A DNA stretch of 64,000 nt, taken from NCBI RefSeq assembly GCF_000383915.1, contig NZ_KB912942.1, forward strand, positions 8,574,470-8,638,469, given 5' to 3'. The notes beneath the pieces are model-generated. The model had not been told where the DNA came from, did no database searches, and worked only from the letters and a program-made list of their open reading frames with translations. The DNA is from Amycolatopsis benzoatilytica AK 16/65. GTDB taxonomy: Bacteria; Actinomycetota; Actinomycetes; Mycobacteriales; Pseudonocardiaceae. Shown here in pieces: positions 44,882 through 54,070 of the stretch (positions are counted from its first letter, which is position 1; each line of letters starts with the position of its first letter). Both the position numbers and the translations under genes were made by a program.

Positions 44882-45832
44882 ATGGCGATGGCCCCGGTGC
44901 CCGAGGTCGTGCTGACCCCGGTCGCGTCCTTCCCCGAGGGGTACTTCCTGGAAAACCTCGCGGTCCGCGCGGATGGCTCGGTGCTGGTCACCGCACTGCT
45001 GCAGAAGGAACTCTGGCTGGTGCCGGAGGAGCCGGCGGACCCGGTGCTCGTGCACCGGTTCGGGCATCCGGTCACCGGGATCGTCGAGGTCGAGCCGGAC
45101 GTGTTCGTGCTCAGCCTGACCGAGGGCTACACCACGCACGAATCGCAGCTGGTGCGGCTCGACCTGAACGGATGGCGGCCAGCGGAGCCGGTGTCGCCGG
45201 AGGTCGTGTTCACCTTCGCCGACGAGCGGGTTCGCGCCCTGAACGGCAGCTGCCTGCTCGGCCCCGGGGTGCTCGCTGTCGCGGACTGCTTCGCCGGGCT
45301 GATCTGGCGAGTCGACCTCGACACCGCGACCGCGCGGGTTTGGCTGGAGCACGACACGATGGCGGACGACCCGGACAGCGGGGTCGCCCCGCCGCCGCAG
45401 CCCGGCGTCAACGGAGTCCGCTATTCCGCGCGCACCGGGTACCTGTACTACACGTCGACGGCGCAGCAGGTATTCATGCGGGTTCCGGTCGATCCGGACA
45501 CGCTGGACCCGGCCGGTGCGGCGGAGTTCGTCGCCGCGATCGACAACGCCGACGACTTCTGCGTCGACGAGGAGGCCGGTTTCGCCTACGTGACCCGGCA
45601 TCGGGCGAACACGCTGGACCGCGTGCCGCTGGTGCCGCGGCACGGGAGCGAAGTCCGCCACCTCGCCGGGGATCCGTTCGACGAGCGCCTGGCCGGGCCG
45701 TCGAGCGCCGCCTGGGGACGCGACGGCAGTCGGGTGCTCTACGTGACGACGGACGGCGGCACCACCGCGCCGCCGGACGGCATCGTCCGGAAAGCCGCGT
45801 TGCTGCGCGCCGAACTTCGCCCGGGTCCGTGA
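44882..45832 (+). CDS. SMP-30/gluconolactonase-like beta-propeller protein
   Basis: A 316-residue predicted six-bladed propeller. Blades read as repeated strands such as LAVRADGSVLVTAL, GVLAVADCFAGLIWRVDL and NGVRYSARTGYLYYTST, as in SMP-30/strictosidine-synthase relatives that hydrolyse lactones. There is no signal peptide. GGAGGAG precedes the ATG. Probably under the divergent TetR protein and induced by its own substrate. Confidence 0.8.
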   Translation: MAMAPVPEVVLTPVASFPEGYFLENLAVRADGSVLVTALLQKELWLVPEEPADPVLVHRFGHPVTGIVEVEPDVFVLSLTEGYTTHESQLVRLDLNGWRPAEPVSPEVVFTFADERVRALNGSCLLGPGVLAVADCFAGLIWRVDLDTATARVWLEHDTMADDPDSGVAPPPQPGVNGVRYSARTGYLYYTSTAQQVFMRVPVDPDTLDPAGAAEFVAAIDNADDFCVDEEAGFAYVTRHRANTLDRVPLVPRHGSEVRHLAGDPFDERLAGPSSAAWGRDGSRVLYVTTDGGTTAPPDGIVRKAALLRAELRPGP

Positions 45833-45838
45833 ACCGGC

Positions 45839-46711
45839 CTACAGCTTCGCCAGCTTCCTGGCCCGCACCAGCAGTTCCTCCACCCGTGCCCGCAACCGAT
45901 CGTCGTCCTTTCCCAACTGTGGCAACAGGTTCGCGTAGTCCGACGCGAGCTGGCGGTACCTGCGCACCGACGAACTGTTCTGGTCCGCGCGGGCGTACCG
46001 GCTGTCCAGGTCGATGATTTCCTGCGCCAGCACCGCGGCCGACGACGAAAGGGTGTCCAGTTCGTCGTCCGACTCGACGCGGTGGATGCGGCGCGCCTCG
46101 GTGGCCGCCGCGGCCCGGCGGGCGCCGAAGTAGAGGCCCACCGCGCCGGCGATCACGGCGGCCACAGCGGCGATCGCGATCAGGTATCGCGGCAGCGACG
46201 GGTTGATGGTGCGGGATCCGTCCGGAATGGCACTGGCGCGGACGAGCTGGTCGTAGTTGACGACGATCGTTTTGACCGCGTTGAGCGGATGCTTCGAGAA
46301 TCCCGAGATGCCGTCGGTGATTTGGGACTCCGAAACGAGCGACTTGCCGAAGTTCTTGTCGTACGCGCCGGGAAACGTCGAGCAGGTGTAATGGTCGAAG
46401 TCGTCGGTCTTCGGGCTCAGCAGGATCGCGATCGTGTTCGGCGCGGCGTTCGACAGGGTGTGGCAGGCGTCGGAGAGATTCGTTCCCGGGGCCAGGAACC
46501 CGATGACGAGCCGCCGGTTGCCGATGACGCGTTCGGCGGCGGCCTGGTCGATCTGCTGGCCAGGCGCGGCATACACCGACGACGAGCGCAGCTGGCGCGC
46601 CAGCGGGCCGTCGAAGACGCCGGCCGACCAGGTCGCCCAGCCGGCGAGGACGAGGCAACCGAGGGTGACGAGCCCGAACCCGCTCTTGAAGAATCGCCGG
46701 ACGCGGGTCAT
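45839..46711 (-). CDS. membrane protein of unknown function (operon gene 3)
   Basis: A 290-residue protein with two membrane helices: N-terminal (FGLVTLGCLVLAGWATW) and central at about 170-190 (YLIAIAAVAAVIAGAVGLYFGA). The region between faces outside and contains two Cys (DACHTL, YTCSTF) that may pair. The C-terminal 90 residues are charged, helical and cytoplasmic, perhaps a coiled coil. The ATG overlaps the stop of the preceding gene. I do not recognise the family. Confidence 0.75.
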   Translation of the reverse strand: MTRVRRFFKSGFGLVTLGCLVLAGWATWSAGVFDGPLARQLRSSSVYAAPGQQIDQAAAERVIGNRRLVIGFLAPGTNLSDACHTLSNAAPNTIAILLSPKTDDFDHYTCSTFPGAYDKNFGKSLVSESQITDGISGFSKHPLNAVKTIVVNYDQLVRASAIPDGSRTINPSLPRYLIAIAAVAAVIAGAVGLYFGARRAAAATEARRIHRVESDDELDTLSSSAAVLAQEIIDLDSRYARADQNSSSVRRYRQLASDYANLLPQLGKDDDRLRARVEELLVRARKLAKL

Positions 46712-48048
46712 GCGAGGCTCCCCGGCAGGTAGGCGGCCGGGCGGTAGTCGTCGCGGCCGAGCAGCTTCGCCACACTGTCCAATTCGGACTGCGCGGAGTC
46801 GAGCGCTTCCCTGATGAACTTGGCTTCGAGGTCCTGGTCGATCGCTTCGCGCGCGGTCGTGAGGTCGGTGATGCCGCGCGCGAGAGCCGCGTCCGAGGGG
46901 CCGTCTGTCAACCCGGAGACTTCGACGGCGAGCGAGGTCAGTGCGGCCAGCCGGGCCGGGAGCCCGGCGCCGCCGGACGGGTGGTTCCGGTGCAGCGCCG
47001 GGCGAATCGAGAACACGAGGAACCCGACCGCGCACGCGGCGAAGATCCACGGCAGGGCGGGCAGCGTGACGTGCAGCGGGTCGAACGGCACGTACGGCAG
47101 GGGGTGGTCGAAGATTCCCGCGTACCGGATGTCGGTGACCTGGTTCAGGTAAGCGCCGACCAGCCCGATTTGCGGATAGCTGCGCGGGGCCAGGAAATCG
47201 CCGAACTGGCCGTAGAAGCTGGCGGTGGCGACGTCGGAGAACTCCGCCGCGGACGGGCCGTCGTACTCGATCCACCCGCCGTAGATCGCGACGATCGGCC
47301 GGCCGGGGAATTCCTTGGCCAGCGCGGGTCCGTAGTGCACCAGCGGCTGGCCGGCCGGTTGCGTCGGCAGCGCGACGTACAACGGTTTGCCAGGGAAGGC
47401 TTTGGTGGTTTCGGGCGGATTGGCGAGGGTCGCACCGGGCGCGAGATAGCGGCCGGTGGCGCGCAGGCTCGCGGTGGCGGTGGCCAGTTCGGCGACGGTC
47501 GGGTCGCGGCGCGGCAAGGGCGCGACGTCGGGCGGCGACGGCTGATGCCGCACCAGGGCGATCATCGTGAGCATTTCGTTCGTCACGTCGTCGGTGCCGA
47601 ACTGGTGCTGCCAGCCAGGCGCGTCGCTGGGCGACGCGGTGCGTCCGGACGCGGACACTTGCAGGCCCACGACGCGTACCGAAGCGTTGGACACCTCGTT
47701 GACCCGGCTGCTGGCATCCTTGGTGAGTCCCGGCGGCGCGACGATGATCCGGATGTCCGCCTTCCCGATGGCCTTTCGCACCGCGGCCTCGTCCCAGGTG
47801 GCGATCGAACCCGTCAGCCGCACCACCGGCGACGCCTGGACCATCGTCTTCATCTCGTCCGTCGTCGGAACTGTCGCGCCGCTTGTCCCGGCAGTACCGT
47901 CCTGGACTGATTTGCTCGAAGCAGGTGACTCGGCATAGCTGACGTGCGTGTTCTGCTGTGCTTGCTGGGTAAGGAAGATGACCAGGGTCAGCACTGCGGC
48001 CGCGAGCAAACCCCAGCGTGCGTAATGCGGCCAGCGGCGGTCAGCCAC
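46708..48048 (-). CDS. membrane protein of unknown function (operon gene 2)
   Basis: A 446-residue protein laid out like its downstream neighbour. An N-terminal helix (WGLLAAAVLTLVIFL) leads to an extracellular domain of about 300 residues with a low-complexity Ser/Thr stretch. A second helix (LPWIFAACAVGFLVFSI) near residue 345 is followed by a helical cytoplasmic tail. The extracellular part contains a strand pattern (ADIRIIVAPPG) similar to TPM-type domains, but I cannot confirm it. GTG start inside the previous stop region. Confidence 0.75.
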   Translation of the reverse strand: MADRRWPHYARWGLLAAAVLTLVIFLTQQAQQNTHVSYAESPASSKSVQDGTAGTSGATVPTTDEMKTMVQASPVVRLTGSIATWDEAAVRKAIGKADIRIIVAPPGLTKDASSRVNEVSNASVRVVGLQVSASGRTASPSDAPGWQHQFGTDDVTNEMLTMIALVRHQPSPPDVAPLPRRDPTVAELATATASLRATGRYLAPGATLANPPETTKAFPGKPLYVALPTQPAGQPLVHYGPALAKEFPGRPIVAIYGGWIEYDGPSAAEFSDVATASFYGQFGDFLAPRSYPQIGLVGAYLNQVTDIRYAGIFDHPLPYVPFDPLHVTLPALPWIFAACAVGFLVFSIRPALHRNHPSGGAGLPARLAALTSLAVEVSGLTDGPSDAALARGITDLTTAREAIDQDLEAKFIREALDSAQSELDSVAKLLGRDDYRPAAYLPGSLA

Positions 48049-48346
48049 GAGCGGCCTCCTGCCACAGCCTGTCCGCGCGGCGTGCCTGCTCGCGTACGGT
48101 CTGGGCAGCGCGCGGCCCGCCGGCTTCAGCGGCGAGGGCCGTGGCGCGGGCCAGCAGCTGTTCGGCTTCCAGATGCTCGCCGGGAGCCGCGTCCCGGCTG
48201 ATCGAGGCGCGTTCGAGCGCGGCGTGCGCGGCGGCCCACGCGGTGCGCAGCTGCGCTTTCCGCTCCCGTTGTCGCGGCAACGCCACCACCGCGTACCCGG
48301 CCGCCATCAGGACAGCCGCCGCCAGCACCCAGATCCACCAGGTCAT
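48041..48346 (-). CDS. small membrane-anchored protein (operon gene 1)
   Basis: A 101-residue protein: one N-terminal helix (WWIWVLAAAVLMAAGYAVVAL), then a basic, Ala-rich, probably coiled-coil cytoplasmic region of about 75 residues. GAGGAG lies 7 bases before ATG 48346. It overlaps the next gene by 8 bp, so the three membrane genes are one transcript. Possible assembly or anchoring partner; not a recognised family. Confidence 0.72.
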   Translation of the reverse strand: MTWWIWVLAAAVLMAAGYAVVALPRQRERKAQLRTAWAAAHAALERASISRDAAPGEHLEAEQLLARATALAAEAGGPRAAQTVREQARRADRLWQEAARG

Positions 48347-48442
48347 GTTGAGGCTCCTCGCTTCGCGAGGCATCATCTTGCGCGACCTCCGCGCGGCGCG
48401 TGCGGTAGTTGCCGGATCGTGTCCGGGAGTGTGTCCGGGGCC

Positions 48443-48943
48443 TCAGCGAAAACGGACCATCGCCACGCGCGGCCACCGGTCGAGCCCGCGCGCGATCTCC
48501 GTCTCACGGATCCGCCGCAGCTGCGGGCCTTGTTCCTCGACAGGCACCACCCGGAAACCGAGCCGGGCGTAGTACGGCGCGTTCCACGGCACGTCGACGA
48601 ACGTGGTCAGTGTCAGCCCGGGCAGTCCGCGCTCGGCCGCCCACCCGTCGACCGTGTCGAGCAACGCCCGGCCGAGCCCTCGGCGCGCGTAGCCCGGCAG
48701 CACCGAAACTTGGTCCACATGGCCGAAACCGTCGACTTCTTCAGCGATCGCGTACGCCGCCGCCGTGCCCGCGACGTCCCAGACCCAGCAGCGGCCGTCG
48801 GCCTGGAACGGACTCAGTTCTTCGACGGCGGGCGCGCCGTCGTCGGCGATTTCGGGCATGCCGATGTCCCGGAACGGCGCTCCGGCGGCGCGCTCGAGGT
48901 CGGGCAGCGAGACGAGGTCGGCGGGCCGGGCGAGGCGGATCAC
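48443..48943 (-). CDS. GNAT-family N-acetyltransferase
   Basis: A 166-residue GNAT enzyme. The acetyl-CoA loop is VSVLPGYARRGLGRALL, followed by NAPYYARLGFRVV, the family's final strand-helix. The small-molecule or protein substrate is unknown. Start GTG 48943 lies 7 bases after TAAAAT (48951-48956) with no ribosome site, so it is probably leaderless with its own promoter despite following the IclR gene by 16 bp. Confidence 0.85.
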   Translation of the reverse strand: MIRLARPADLVSLPDLERAAGAPFRDIGMPEIADDGAPAVEELSPFQADGRCWVWDVAGTAAAYAIAEEVDGFGHVDQVSVLPGYARRGLGRALLDTVDGWAAERGLPGLTLTTFVDVPWNAPYYARLGFRVVPVEEQGPQLRRIRETEIARGLDRWPRVAMVRFR

Positions 48944-48959
48944 CGGCCGGATTTTACCG

Positions 48960-49715
48960 TCACACCGAGTACTCGGAAATTGCTTTTCCGATCTGCTCCG
49001 CATAGGCCTGCAGCGACGTGATGGCCCGCTCGCGTTCGGCGGCGCCGATCCGGGTGGCCGGTCCGACGAGGCTCAGTACCGTCGGCCGCAGCCGATCCGC
49101 TTCCAACGGCACCGAGCACGCCCAGACGCCGTCGTCGATCTCGCCCCAGCTCTGCGCGTACCGGTTGGCCAGCGCCTGTTTGAGGGAGTCGCGCAGTTCG
49201 GCGCCGCGTTCGCTGGCGATCCGGGATGCCTGCTGTTCGCGTTCGCCGTCCGGCAGCAGGGCGAGCAGCATCTTCCCGGCCGCGCTGACGCCGAGCGGGA
49301 TGGAATGCCCCGGCTGGAACGTGAACCGCATCGCGCGGTCGCATTCCACCCGGTCGGTGCATACCGCGAGCTCGCCAAAGTGCTGGAACAGCAAGATGGT
49401 CTCGCCGAGTTCGCGCGCGGCCTCCTCCATCGTCGGCCGCGCGAGCCGCGCCAGGTCGTTCGCGAGCCGGGCGGCGCGCGCGAGCGGCATGACGCGGCTG
49501 GTGACGTGGTAGCGCCCGGACCGCGACTCCTCAAGCAGCTGCAGTTCCTTCAACAGCTGCACGTACCGGTACGTGGTGGCGATCGGGCTGCCGATCACCT
49601 CGGCCAGCTCGGCCACGCTGGCTTCCCAGCGCTGCTCAGTGAACGACAGCAGCAGCTGCAGCACCTTGCGCGAGCTGTTGGCGCCTGCGGTACGACGCGG
49701 TCCGGAGTCCGGCAT
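48960..49715 (-). CDS. IclR-family transcriptional regulator
   Basis: A 251-residue IclR protein: an N-terminal winged helix (VAELAEVIGSPIATTYRYVQLLKEL, about residues 35-65) and a C-terminal GAF-like effector domain (FQPGHSIPLGVSAAGKMLLALL). No catabolic operon adjoins it, so its targets are not evident. It starts at ATG 49715. Confidence 0.87.
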   Translation of the reverse strand: MPDSGPRRTAGANSSRKVLQLLLSFTEQRWEASVAELAEVIGSPIATTYRYVQLLKELQLLEESRSGRYHVTSRVMPLARAARLANDLARLARPTMEEAARELGETILLFQHFGELAVCTDRVECDRAMRFTFQPGHSIPLGVSAAGKMLLALLPDGEREQQASRIASERGAELRDSLKQALANRYAQSWGEIDDGVWACSVPLEADRLRPTVLSLVGPATRIGAAERERAITSLQAYAEQIGKAISEYSV

Positions 49716-49778
49716 CCTGGGACCTCTTTGGAGCGATTACCGGTTTCAGAGACGAACGCGTCGGTAAATTACCACAGG

Positions 49779-51311
49779 TCACGGCTTTTCCGGTGCCGCG
49801 AGGAACGGGGTCAGCAGTCCGGGGACGGCGGTGTCGGCGAGCGCGAGACCGGCGCCCTCTTCGATGTCCAGCACGCGGTAGTGCCCGCGTCCGGCGGCGA
49901 CCGGCGCGATGACGGTCACCAGCCCGGCCCGGCGCTGGAACAGCGACCGCTGCACGACTATCCCGGTCAGCCGGTCCCGGCGCACCGCGACCGTCGCCCG
50001 CGCCAGCGACCCGGAACGCGTGACCAGGTACTGGCCGGCGATCGCGTGGCCGAGCGTCCGGTACCGGTCGAAACCCACGACGACCGCGAACGGCAGCAGC
50101 ACCAGCGCCCCCTGCCACGGCCATTCCGGCAGCACGCCCAGCCTGGCCAGCCCGAACAGCGCGGCCGACAGCGCCAGCACGCCGAGGACCGCGCGGCTGA
50201 TCCGCCGGTTCAGCGCCTTGCGCGAATGCCGAACGAGGGGGACGTTCGCGAAGTCGAGGCCGAGCACTTCGCCGGCGATCTCGTTGGCCCGGGAAGCCGG
50301 CGCGGGCGGCAGCAGCAGGCTGCCGCCGCGGTCGGACCCTTTGCCCTCGCGCAGCCCGGCCGCCACCGCGGCGACCTTCGCCCCGCCGGCGATCCGCAGC
50401 GGCAACGGCTCCTTGACCTCTACGCCGCGCAGCCGGTCCTCCTCGATCGACACCGACCGCGTCGTGACGAGGCCGCGCCGGATGTGCAGCGTGCCGCCCG
50501 GTTCGCGGGTGAGCCGGAAGTTCCAGAACGACAGCACGTACCCGCCGACCGACAGCACCGACACGATCACCAGCAGCCCCGCCGCCGCCCACAGCACGGT
50601 GAGCCACGCCGGTTCCCGGAGCGCGCGGGCGGTGAGGTCGCGCAACGGCCCGAACCGGGTCGGATCGAAGTGCAATTCATGCGCGAAGTGATAGACCGTG
50701 CCCAGGATCGCCGCGACGACCGCGATGCCGGACAGCGTGAACGGCGCGTACCGCAGCCAGCGCTTGTCGACCTCGGCGACCACCGTCTCCGGCGGCGCGC
50801 CTGCCTCGGCTTCCGCTGGCTTCCGGTGCAGCAACAGGGTGCGCAGCCGCTGCGCCTCCGCCCGGGTGACCGCGTCCAGCACCAGCTGGTCCTTGCCCGG
50901 GCCTTTGTGGTGGTCGTGCCGCCCAGTGCCGATGCGCACCGCGGACAACGAGAACAACCGGTGTTTCGGCTCGGAAAGCACGTCCACGGTACGGATCCGG
51001 TCGCGGGGGACCGCCCGTTGCTTGCGCAGGAACAGTCCGGTGTGCCATTCGACCTGCGTCGCGGTGACGCGGTAGCGCGAGGTGAGGACGTGCGAAACAC
51101 CGACTCCGACGGTCACCGCGGTCACCGCGACGCCGACCCACTGCCACGGGTTGCCGTCGTGCCCGAGCACCAGCGCGCCGATCAGCACCGGCAGTGATTT
51201 GACCAGGTCGAGCACCGGGCGGATGAGCAGCATCCGACGGTCCAGCCGGTGCCACGGCACCTCTTCGGCGTCCTCGGCGGCGACCGGCAGGGAAGGGGCG
51301 GCGCTGCTCAC
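49779..51311 (-). CDS. PH-domain membrane protein, YdbT-like (bPH2)
   Basis: A 510-residue membrane protein with three bacterial PH (bPH2) modules separated by paired membrane helices. Each module shows the Y[RL]VT...G...R..R...V pattern (SRYRVTATQVEWHTG, FRLTREPGGTLHIRRGLV, YLVTRSGSLARATVAV). It starts at GTG 51311, overlapping the stop of the YdbS-like gene, as in Bacillus ydbS-ydbT. Likely acts at the membrane; biochemical role not established. Confidence 0.85.
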   Translation of the reverse strand: MSSAAPSLPVAAEDAEEVPWHRLDRRMLLIRPVLDLVKSLPVLIGALVLGHDGNPWQWVGVAVTAVTVGVGVSHVLTSRYRVTATQVEWHTGLFLRKQRAVPRDRIRTVDVLSEPKHRLFSLSAVRIGTGRHDHHKGPGKDQLVLDAVTRAEAQRLRTLLLHRKPAEAEAGAPPETVVAEVDKRWLRYAPFTLSGIAVVAAILGTVYHFAHELHFDPTRFGPLRDLTARALREPAWLTVLWAAAGLLVIVSVLSVGGYVLSFWNFRLTREPGGTLHIRRGLVTTRSVSIEEDRLRGVEVKEPLPLRIAGGAKVAAVAAGLREGKGSDRGGSLLLPPAPASRANEIAGEVLGLDFANVPLVRHSRKALNRRISRAVLGVLALSAALFGLARLGVLPEWPWQGALVLLPFAVVVGFDRYRTLGHAIAGQYLVTRSGSLARATVAVRRDRLTGIVVQRSLFQRRAGLVTVIAPVAAGRGHYRVLDIEEGAGLALADTAVPGLLTPFLAAPEKP

Positions 51312-51820
51312 GTCGCGTCCCCTCGAATGGCCTGGGTGGTGTGCGTCAGCTCGTCGACCAACGCGACCGCGGTGGCGTGGTCGAGGCCGGAAATCCGCAA
51401 CGGACCGGCGGCGGACGCGGTGGTCGCGGTGAGCCGTGCGAGCCCGAACAGCTGCTCCAGCGGTCCGCGCTCGACGTCGACGGTCTGGATCCGCGAGATC
51501 GGCGCGATCCGCCATTCCTGCTTCAGCCAGCCGGACTGGGTATAGACGGCTTCACCGGTGACTTCCCAGCGGTGCACGCGATAGCGCCACTGCGGCATGA
51601 CGAGCACGTGAAGGGGCGCGAGTACACAGGAGATCACGAGCGTCACCCAGAGCCACGACGGCGGGCTGTCCGCTGTCGCGACCGCCACTGCCTGCCCCCC
51701 GGCCACCAGCAGCCAGCCGGCCCCCGCCGACGCCGCCCAGTGGCCGACAGCCCGACGGCTCACCCGGTGCTCGGGCGGGCGCAGCCGCAGCTCAAGAGTG
51801 GTGGTGTTTTCTGTCTTCAC
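51308..51820 (-). CDS. PH-domain membrane protein, YdbS-like (bPH2)
   Basis: A 170-residue protein with two membrane helices followed by one bPH2 module (YRVHRWEVTGEAVYTQSGW ... ISRIQTVDVERGPLEQLFGL). Partner of the downstream YdbT-like protein. I prefer GTG 51820 (VKTENTTTLEL). The frame remains open upstream to a TTG at 51862, so the start is uncertain. Confidence 0.83.
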   Translation of the reverse strand: MKTENTTTLELRLRPPEHRVSRRAVGHWAASAGAGWLLVAGGQAVAVATADSPPSWLWVTLVISCVLAPLHVLVMPQWRYRVHRWEVTGEAVYTQSGWLKQEWRIAPISRIQTVDVERGPLEQLFGLARLTATTASAAGPLRISGLDHATAVALVDELTHTTQAIRGDAT

Positions 51821-51996
51821 CTGCTCAGCGTGCCCGATCAGGCCTACGGATGCCCACGACAAGTGTCACGATGCCCCGATCCGGGACGGCGCCCGGACGC
51901 GGGGCGTTACGATTTTCGCTGCCCGCGGGATGGATTCGCGGCCGGAGCGCGTTGACCTCCGGTAGATCCGGTGGAAGCGAGAAGCAGGAGGATCCG

Positions 51997-52899
51997 GTGG
52001 GACTCGATCCCGAGGAGCTGTACGAGGTGGACTCGGACGTCCCTGACCTGGACGGAGCCGTGCTGCTGCACTTCTTCGACGGCTTCATGGACGCGGGCCA
52101 GACCGGCCGGCTGGTCACCGATCACCTGACCGGCGAGGTCGAGAACCGGGTGATCGCCCGGTTCGACGTGGACCGGCTGATCGACTACCGCTCGCGCCGC
52201 CCGACGATGACCTACGCGGTGGACCACTGGGAGGACTACGAGGCTCCCGAGCTGGTCGTGCGCTTGCTGCACGACCAGGACGGAGTGCCGTTCCTGCTGC
52301 TCACCGGCCCGGAGCCGGATCGCGAATGGGAGCTGTTCGCGGCCGCGGTGCGCCGGCTGGTGGAGCGCTGGGGCGTGCGGCTGACCGTCGGGTACCACGG
52401 CATTCCGATGGGCGCGCCGCACACCCGTCCGCTGGGCGTCACCACGCACGCGACCAGGGAAAGCCTGATCGGCGAGCATCAGCCGCTGCCCAATCGGATG
52501 CAGGTGCCGGGCAGCGTCAGCGCGATGCTGGAGTACCGGTTCGGCGAATGGGGCCACGACGCGATGGGCTTCGCCGCGCACGTGCCGCACTACCTCGCCC
52601 AGTCCGCCTACCCGGCCGCCGCGCTGCTGGTGCTCGAAGCGATCGGCGAGGCCACCGGCCTGCGGCTGCCGGACGGCGAGCTGCGTACCGCCGCCGACGT
52701 CGCCAACGCGGAGATCGACCGCCAGGTGGCGGACTCCGAGGAGGTCTCCGACGTGGTGCGGGCGCTTGAGCGTCAGTACGACACGTTCACCGAGGCGTCC
52801 GGGCACAGCCTGCTCGCCGAATCGCAGGAGCACATGCCGACGGCGGACGAGCTGGGCTCGCAGTTCGAGCAGTTCCTCGCCGAGCAGGACGGTTCCTGA
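51997..52899 (+). CDS. PAC2-family protein (proteasome-assembly-chaperone-like)
   Basis: A 300-residue PAC2 protein, the archaeal/eukaryotic-type proteasome assembly chaperone fold also common in actinobacteria. Typical segments are LLHFFDGFMDAGQTGRLV, PFLLLTGPEPDREW and GFAAHVPHYLAQSAYPAAAL. CAGGAGG precedes GTG 51997. Its role in bacteria is unproven; a link to the actinobacterial proteasome is inference. An imperfect palindrome follows downstream. Confidence 0.87.
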   Translation: MGLDPEELYEVDSDVPDLDGAVLLHFFDGFMDAGQTGRLVTDHLTGEVENRVIARFDVDRLIDYRSRRPTMTYAVDHWEDYEAPELVVRLLHDQDGVPFLLLTGPEPDREWELFAAAVRRLVERWGVRLTVGYHGIPMGAPHTRPLGVTTHATRESLIGEHQPLPNRMQVPGSVSAMLEYRFGEWGHDAMGFAAHVPHYLAQSAYPAAALLVLEAIGEATGLRLPDGELRTAADVANAEIDRQVADSEEVSDVVRALERQYDTFTEASGHSLLAESQEHMPTADELGSQFEQFLAEQDGS

Positions 52900-53063
52900 G
52901 CCGTCCGCCGCAAGGCTTCGGGGCGCGGCGCGAGGTAGGCCGCGCCCGCCGATCGGATCGTTTGCCAGGCCCACCACATGCGGGCTGTCGTGATCGCCAC
53001 CCTGGACATGATGGGCCTCCCACGTTGCCGGGAGGCTGCCGGGGTGTTCCCGCGAGCAGCCGG

Positions 53064-53106
53064 GAAGGGAACATCGAGGGACTCAGAGTCCGTCGCTGTT
53101 CCCTTC
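53064..53106. repeat. dispersed long palindrome, copy D
   Basis: GAAGGGAACA ... TGTTCCCTTC with centre GGACTCAGAGTCC. It overlaps the MarR stop codon and lies between convergent genes. Confidence 0.7.
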
Positions 53107-53521
53107 ACGGCCACCTGGCGAGGTCTTTCAGCGCTTGGCTGGTCGGCCCGAACGCGTCGCCGAGCAACGCCCGCAGCTCGCGGTTGAACTGGGCGATCAC
53201 CGGCCGCAGCCGGGCGATCGCGGAGTTTCCCTCCTCGGTCAGATTCAGCACCAGCGCCCGGTGCTGCTCCGGGTGCGGCTGGCGCGAGATCAGCCCCGCT
53301 TCGGTCAGCCTGCCGATCATCGGGGTGACCGCGGACTCGCGCTGACCCAGCTCGGCGGCCAGCGCTCGCTGGGTGAGCCCGGGCTGGTCGTGCACCGCGA
53401 GCAGCGCGCCGAGCTGCGCGGTCGTCACGCCCGCCGCGGCGAGGCAGCGCCGGTCGCCGTCGACGCGCAGCCGGTGCGCGGCGCTCTGGAGCAGGAAGAA
53501 GAGGCGTTCGTCGGCGGCCAT
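53105..53521 (-). CDS. MarR-family transcriptional regulator
   Basis: A 138-residue MarR repressor. The winged helix spans about residues 45-95 (LTQRALAAELGQRESAVTPMIGRLTEAGLI, then the wing HRALVLNLTEEG). ATG 53521 is preferred; ATG 53557 is in frame but sits right against the operator. Divergent from a hot-dog thioesterase across two tandem identical palindromes (53562-53593), which it probably binds to repress both genes. Confidence 0.85.
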   Translation of the reverse strand: MAADERLFFLLQSAAHRLRVDGDRRCLAAAGVTTAQLGALLAVHDQPGLTQRALAAELGQRESAVTPMIGRLTEAGLISRQPHPEQHRALVLNLTEEGNSAIARLRPVIAQFNRELRALLGDAFGPTSQALKDLARWP

Positions 53522-53561
53522 GCGGCGATCTTGACAGGGTTCCCGGCCCGCCGCCATCCTC

Positions 53562-53593
53562 ACTTCACTACTGAAGTACTTCACTACTGAAGT
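53562..53593. promoter_or_regulatory. tandem MarR operators, two identical 16-bp palindromes
   Basis: ACTTCA-CTAC-TGAAGT occurs twice, head to tail, without a spacer (53562-53577 and 53578-53593), between the divergent MarR and thioesterase genes. Confidence 0.85.
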
Positions 53594-53604
53594 GAGGATT
53601 GACC

Positions 53605-54024
53605 GTGAACAAAGACTTCGCGAGCGCGGCGCTGGCCGCGCAGCCGTTCAGCGTTCTGCTCGGCGCGAGGGTCGCCGAGTTCGGCGACCGCCGCGCGGTG
53701 CTGGAGCTGGCTGTCCGCGACGACCTCCGGCAGCAGAACGGCTATCTGCACGGCGGTGTCCTCGCTTATGCGGCGGACAACGCGCTCACCTTCGCCGCCG
53801 GGACCGTTCTCGGCCCGCAGATCCTGACGAGCGGCTTCGCCATCGACTACCTCGTGCCCGCCGACGGAGTTCTGCTGCGCGCCGAGGCAACAGTGGTCCA
53901 GGCCGGTCGTTCGCGGGCCGCCTGCCGCTGCGATCTGTACACAGTGGACAGAGACGGGGTCGCGACATTGTGTGCCGCGGCGCAGGGTTCGGCTGTCGTG
54001 CGGAGGTCCGCTACTCGCGGGTAA
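53605..54024 (+). CDS. PaaI-type hot-dog thioesterase
   Basis: A 139-residue hot-dog-fold acyl-CoA thioesterase. The conserved core QQNGYLHGGVLAYAADNAL carries the usual Gly/His and Asp positions. It hydrolyses an acyl- or aryl-CoA. GAGG lies 7 bases before GTG 53605, directly after the tandem operators. Probably derepressed when the MarR protein binds a phenolic or acyl ligand. Confidence 0.84.
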   Translation: MNKDFASAALAAQPFSVLLGARVAEFGDRRAVLELAVRDDLRQQNGYLHGGVLAYAADNALTFAAGTVLGPQILTSGFAIDYLVPADGVLLRAEATVVQAGRSRAACRCDLYTVDRDGVATLCAAAQGSAVVRRSATRG

Positions 54025-54070
54025 GACGGGCAGCTTGGGCTCGCCGGATCTGGTCGGCTATCGTCCCGGA

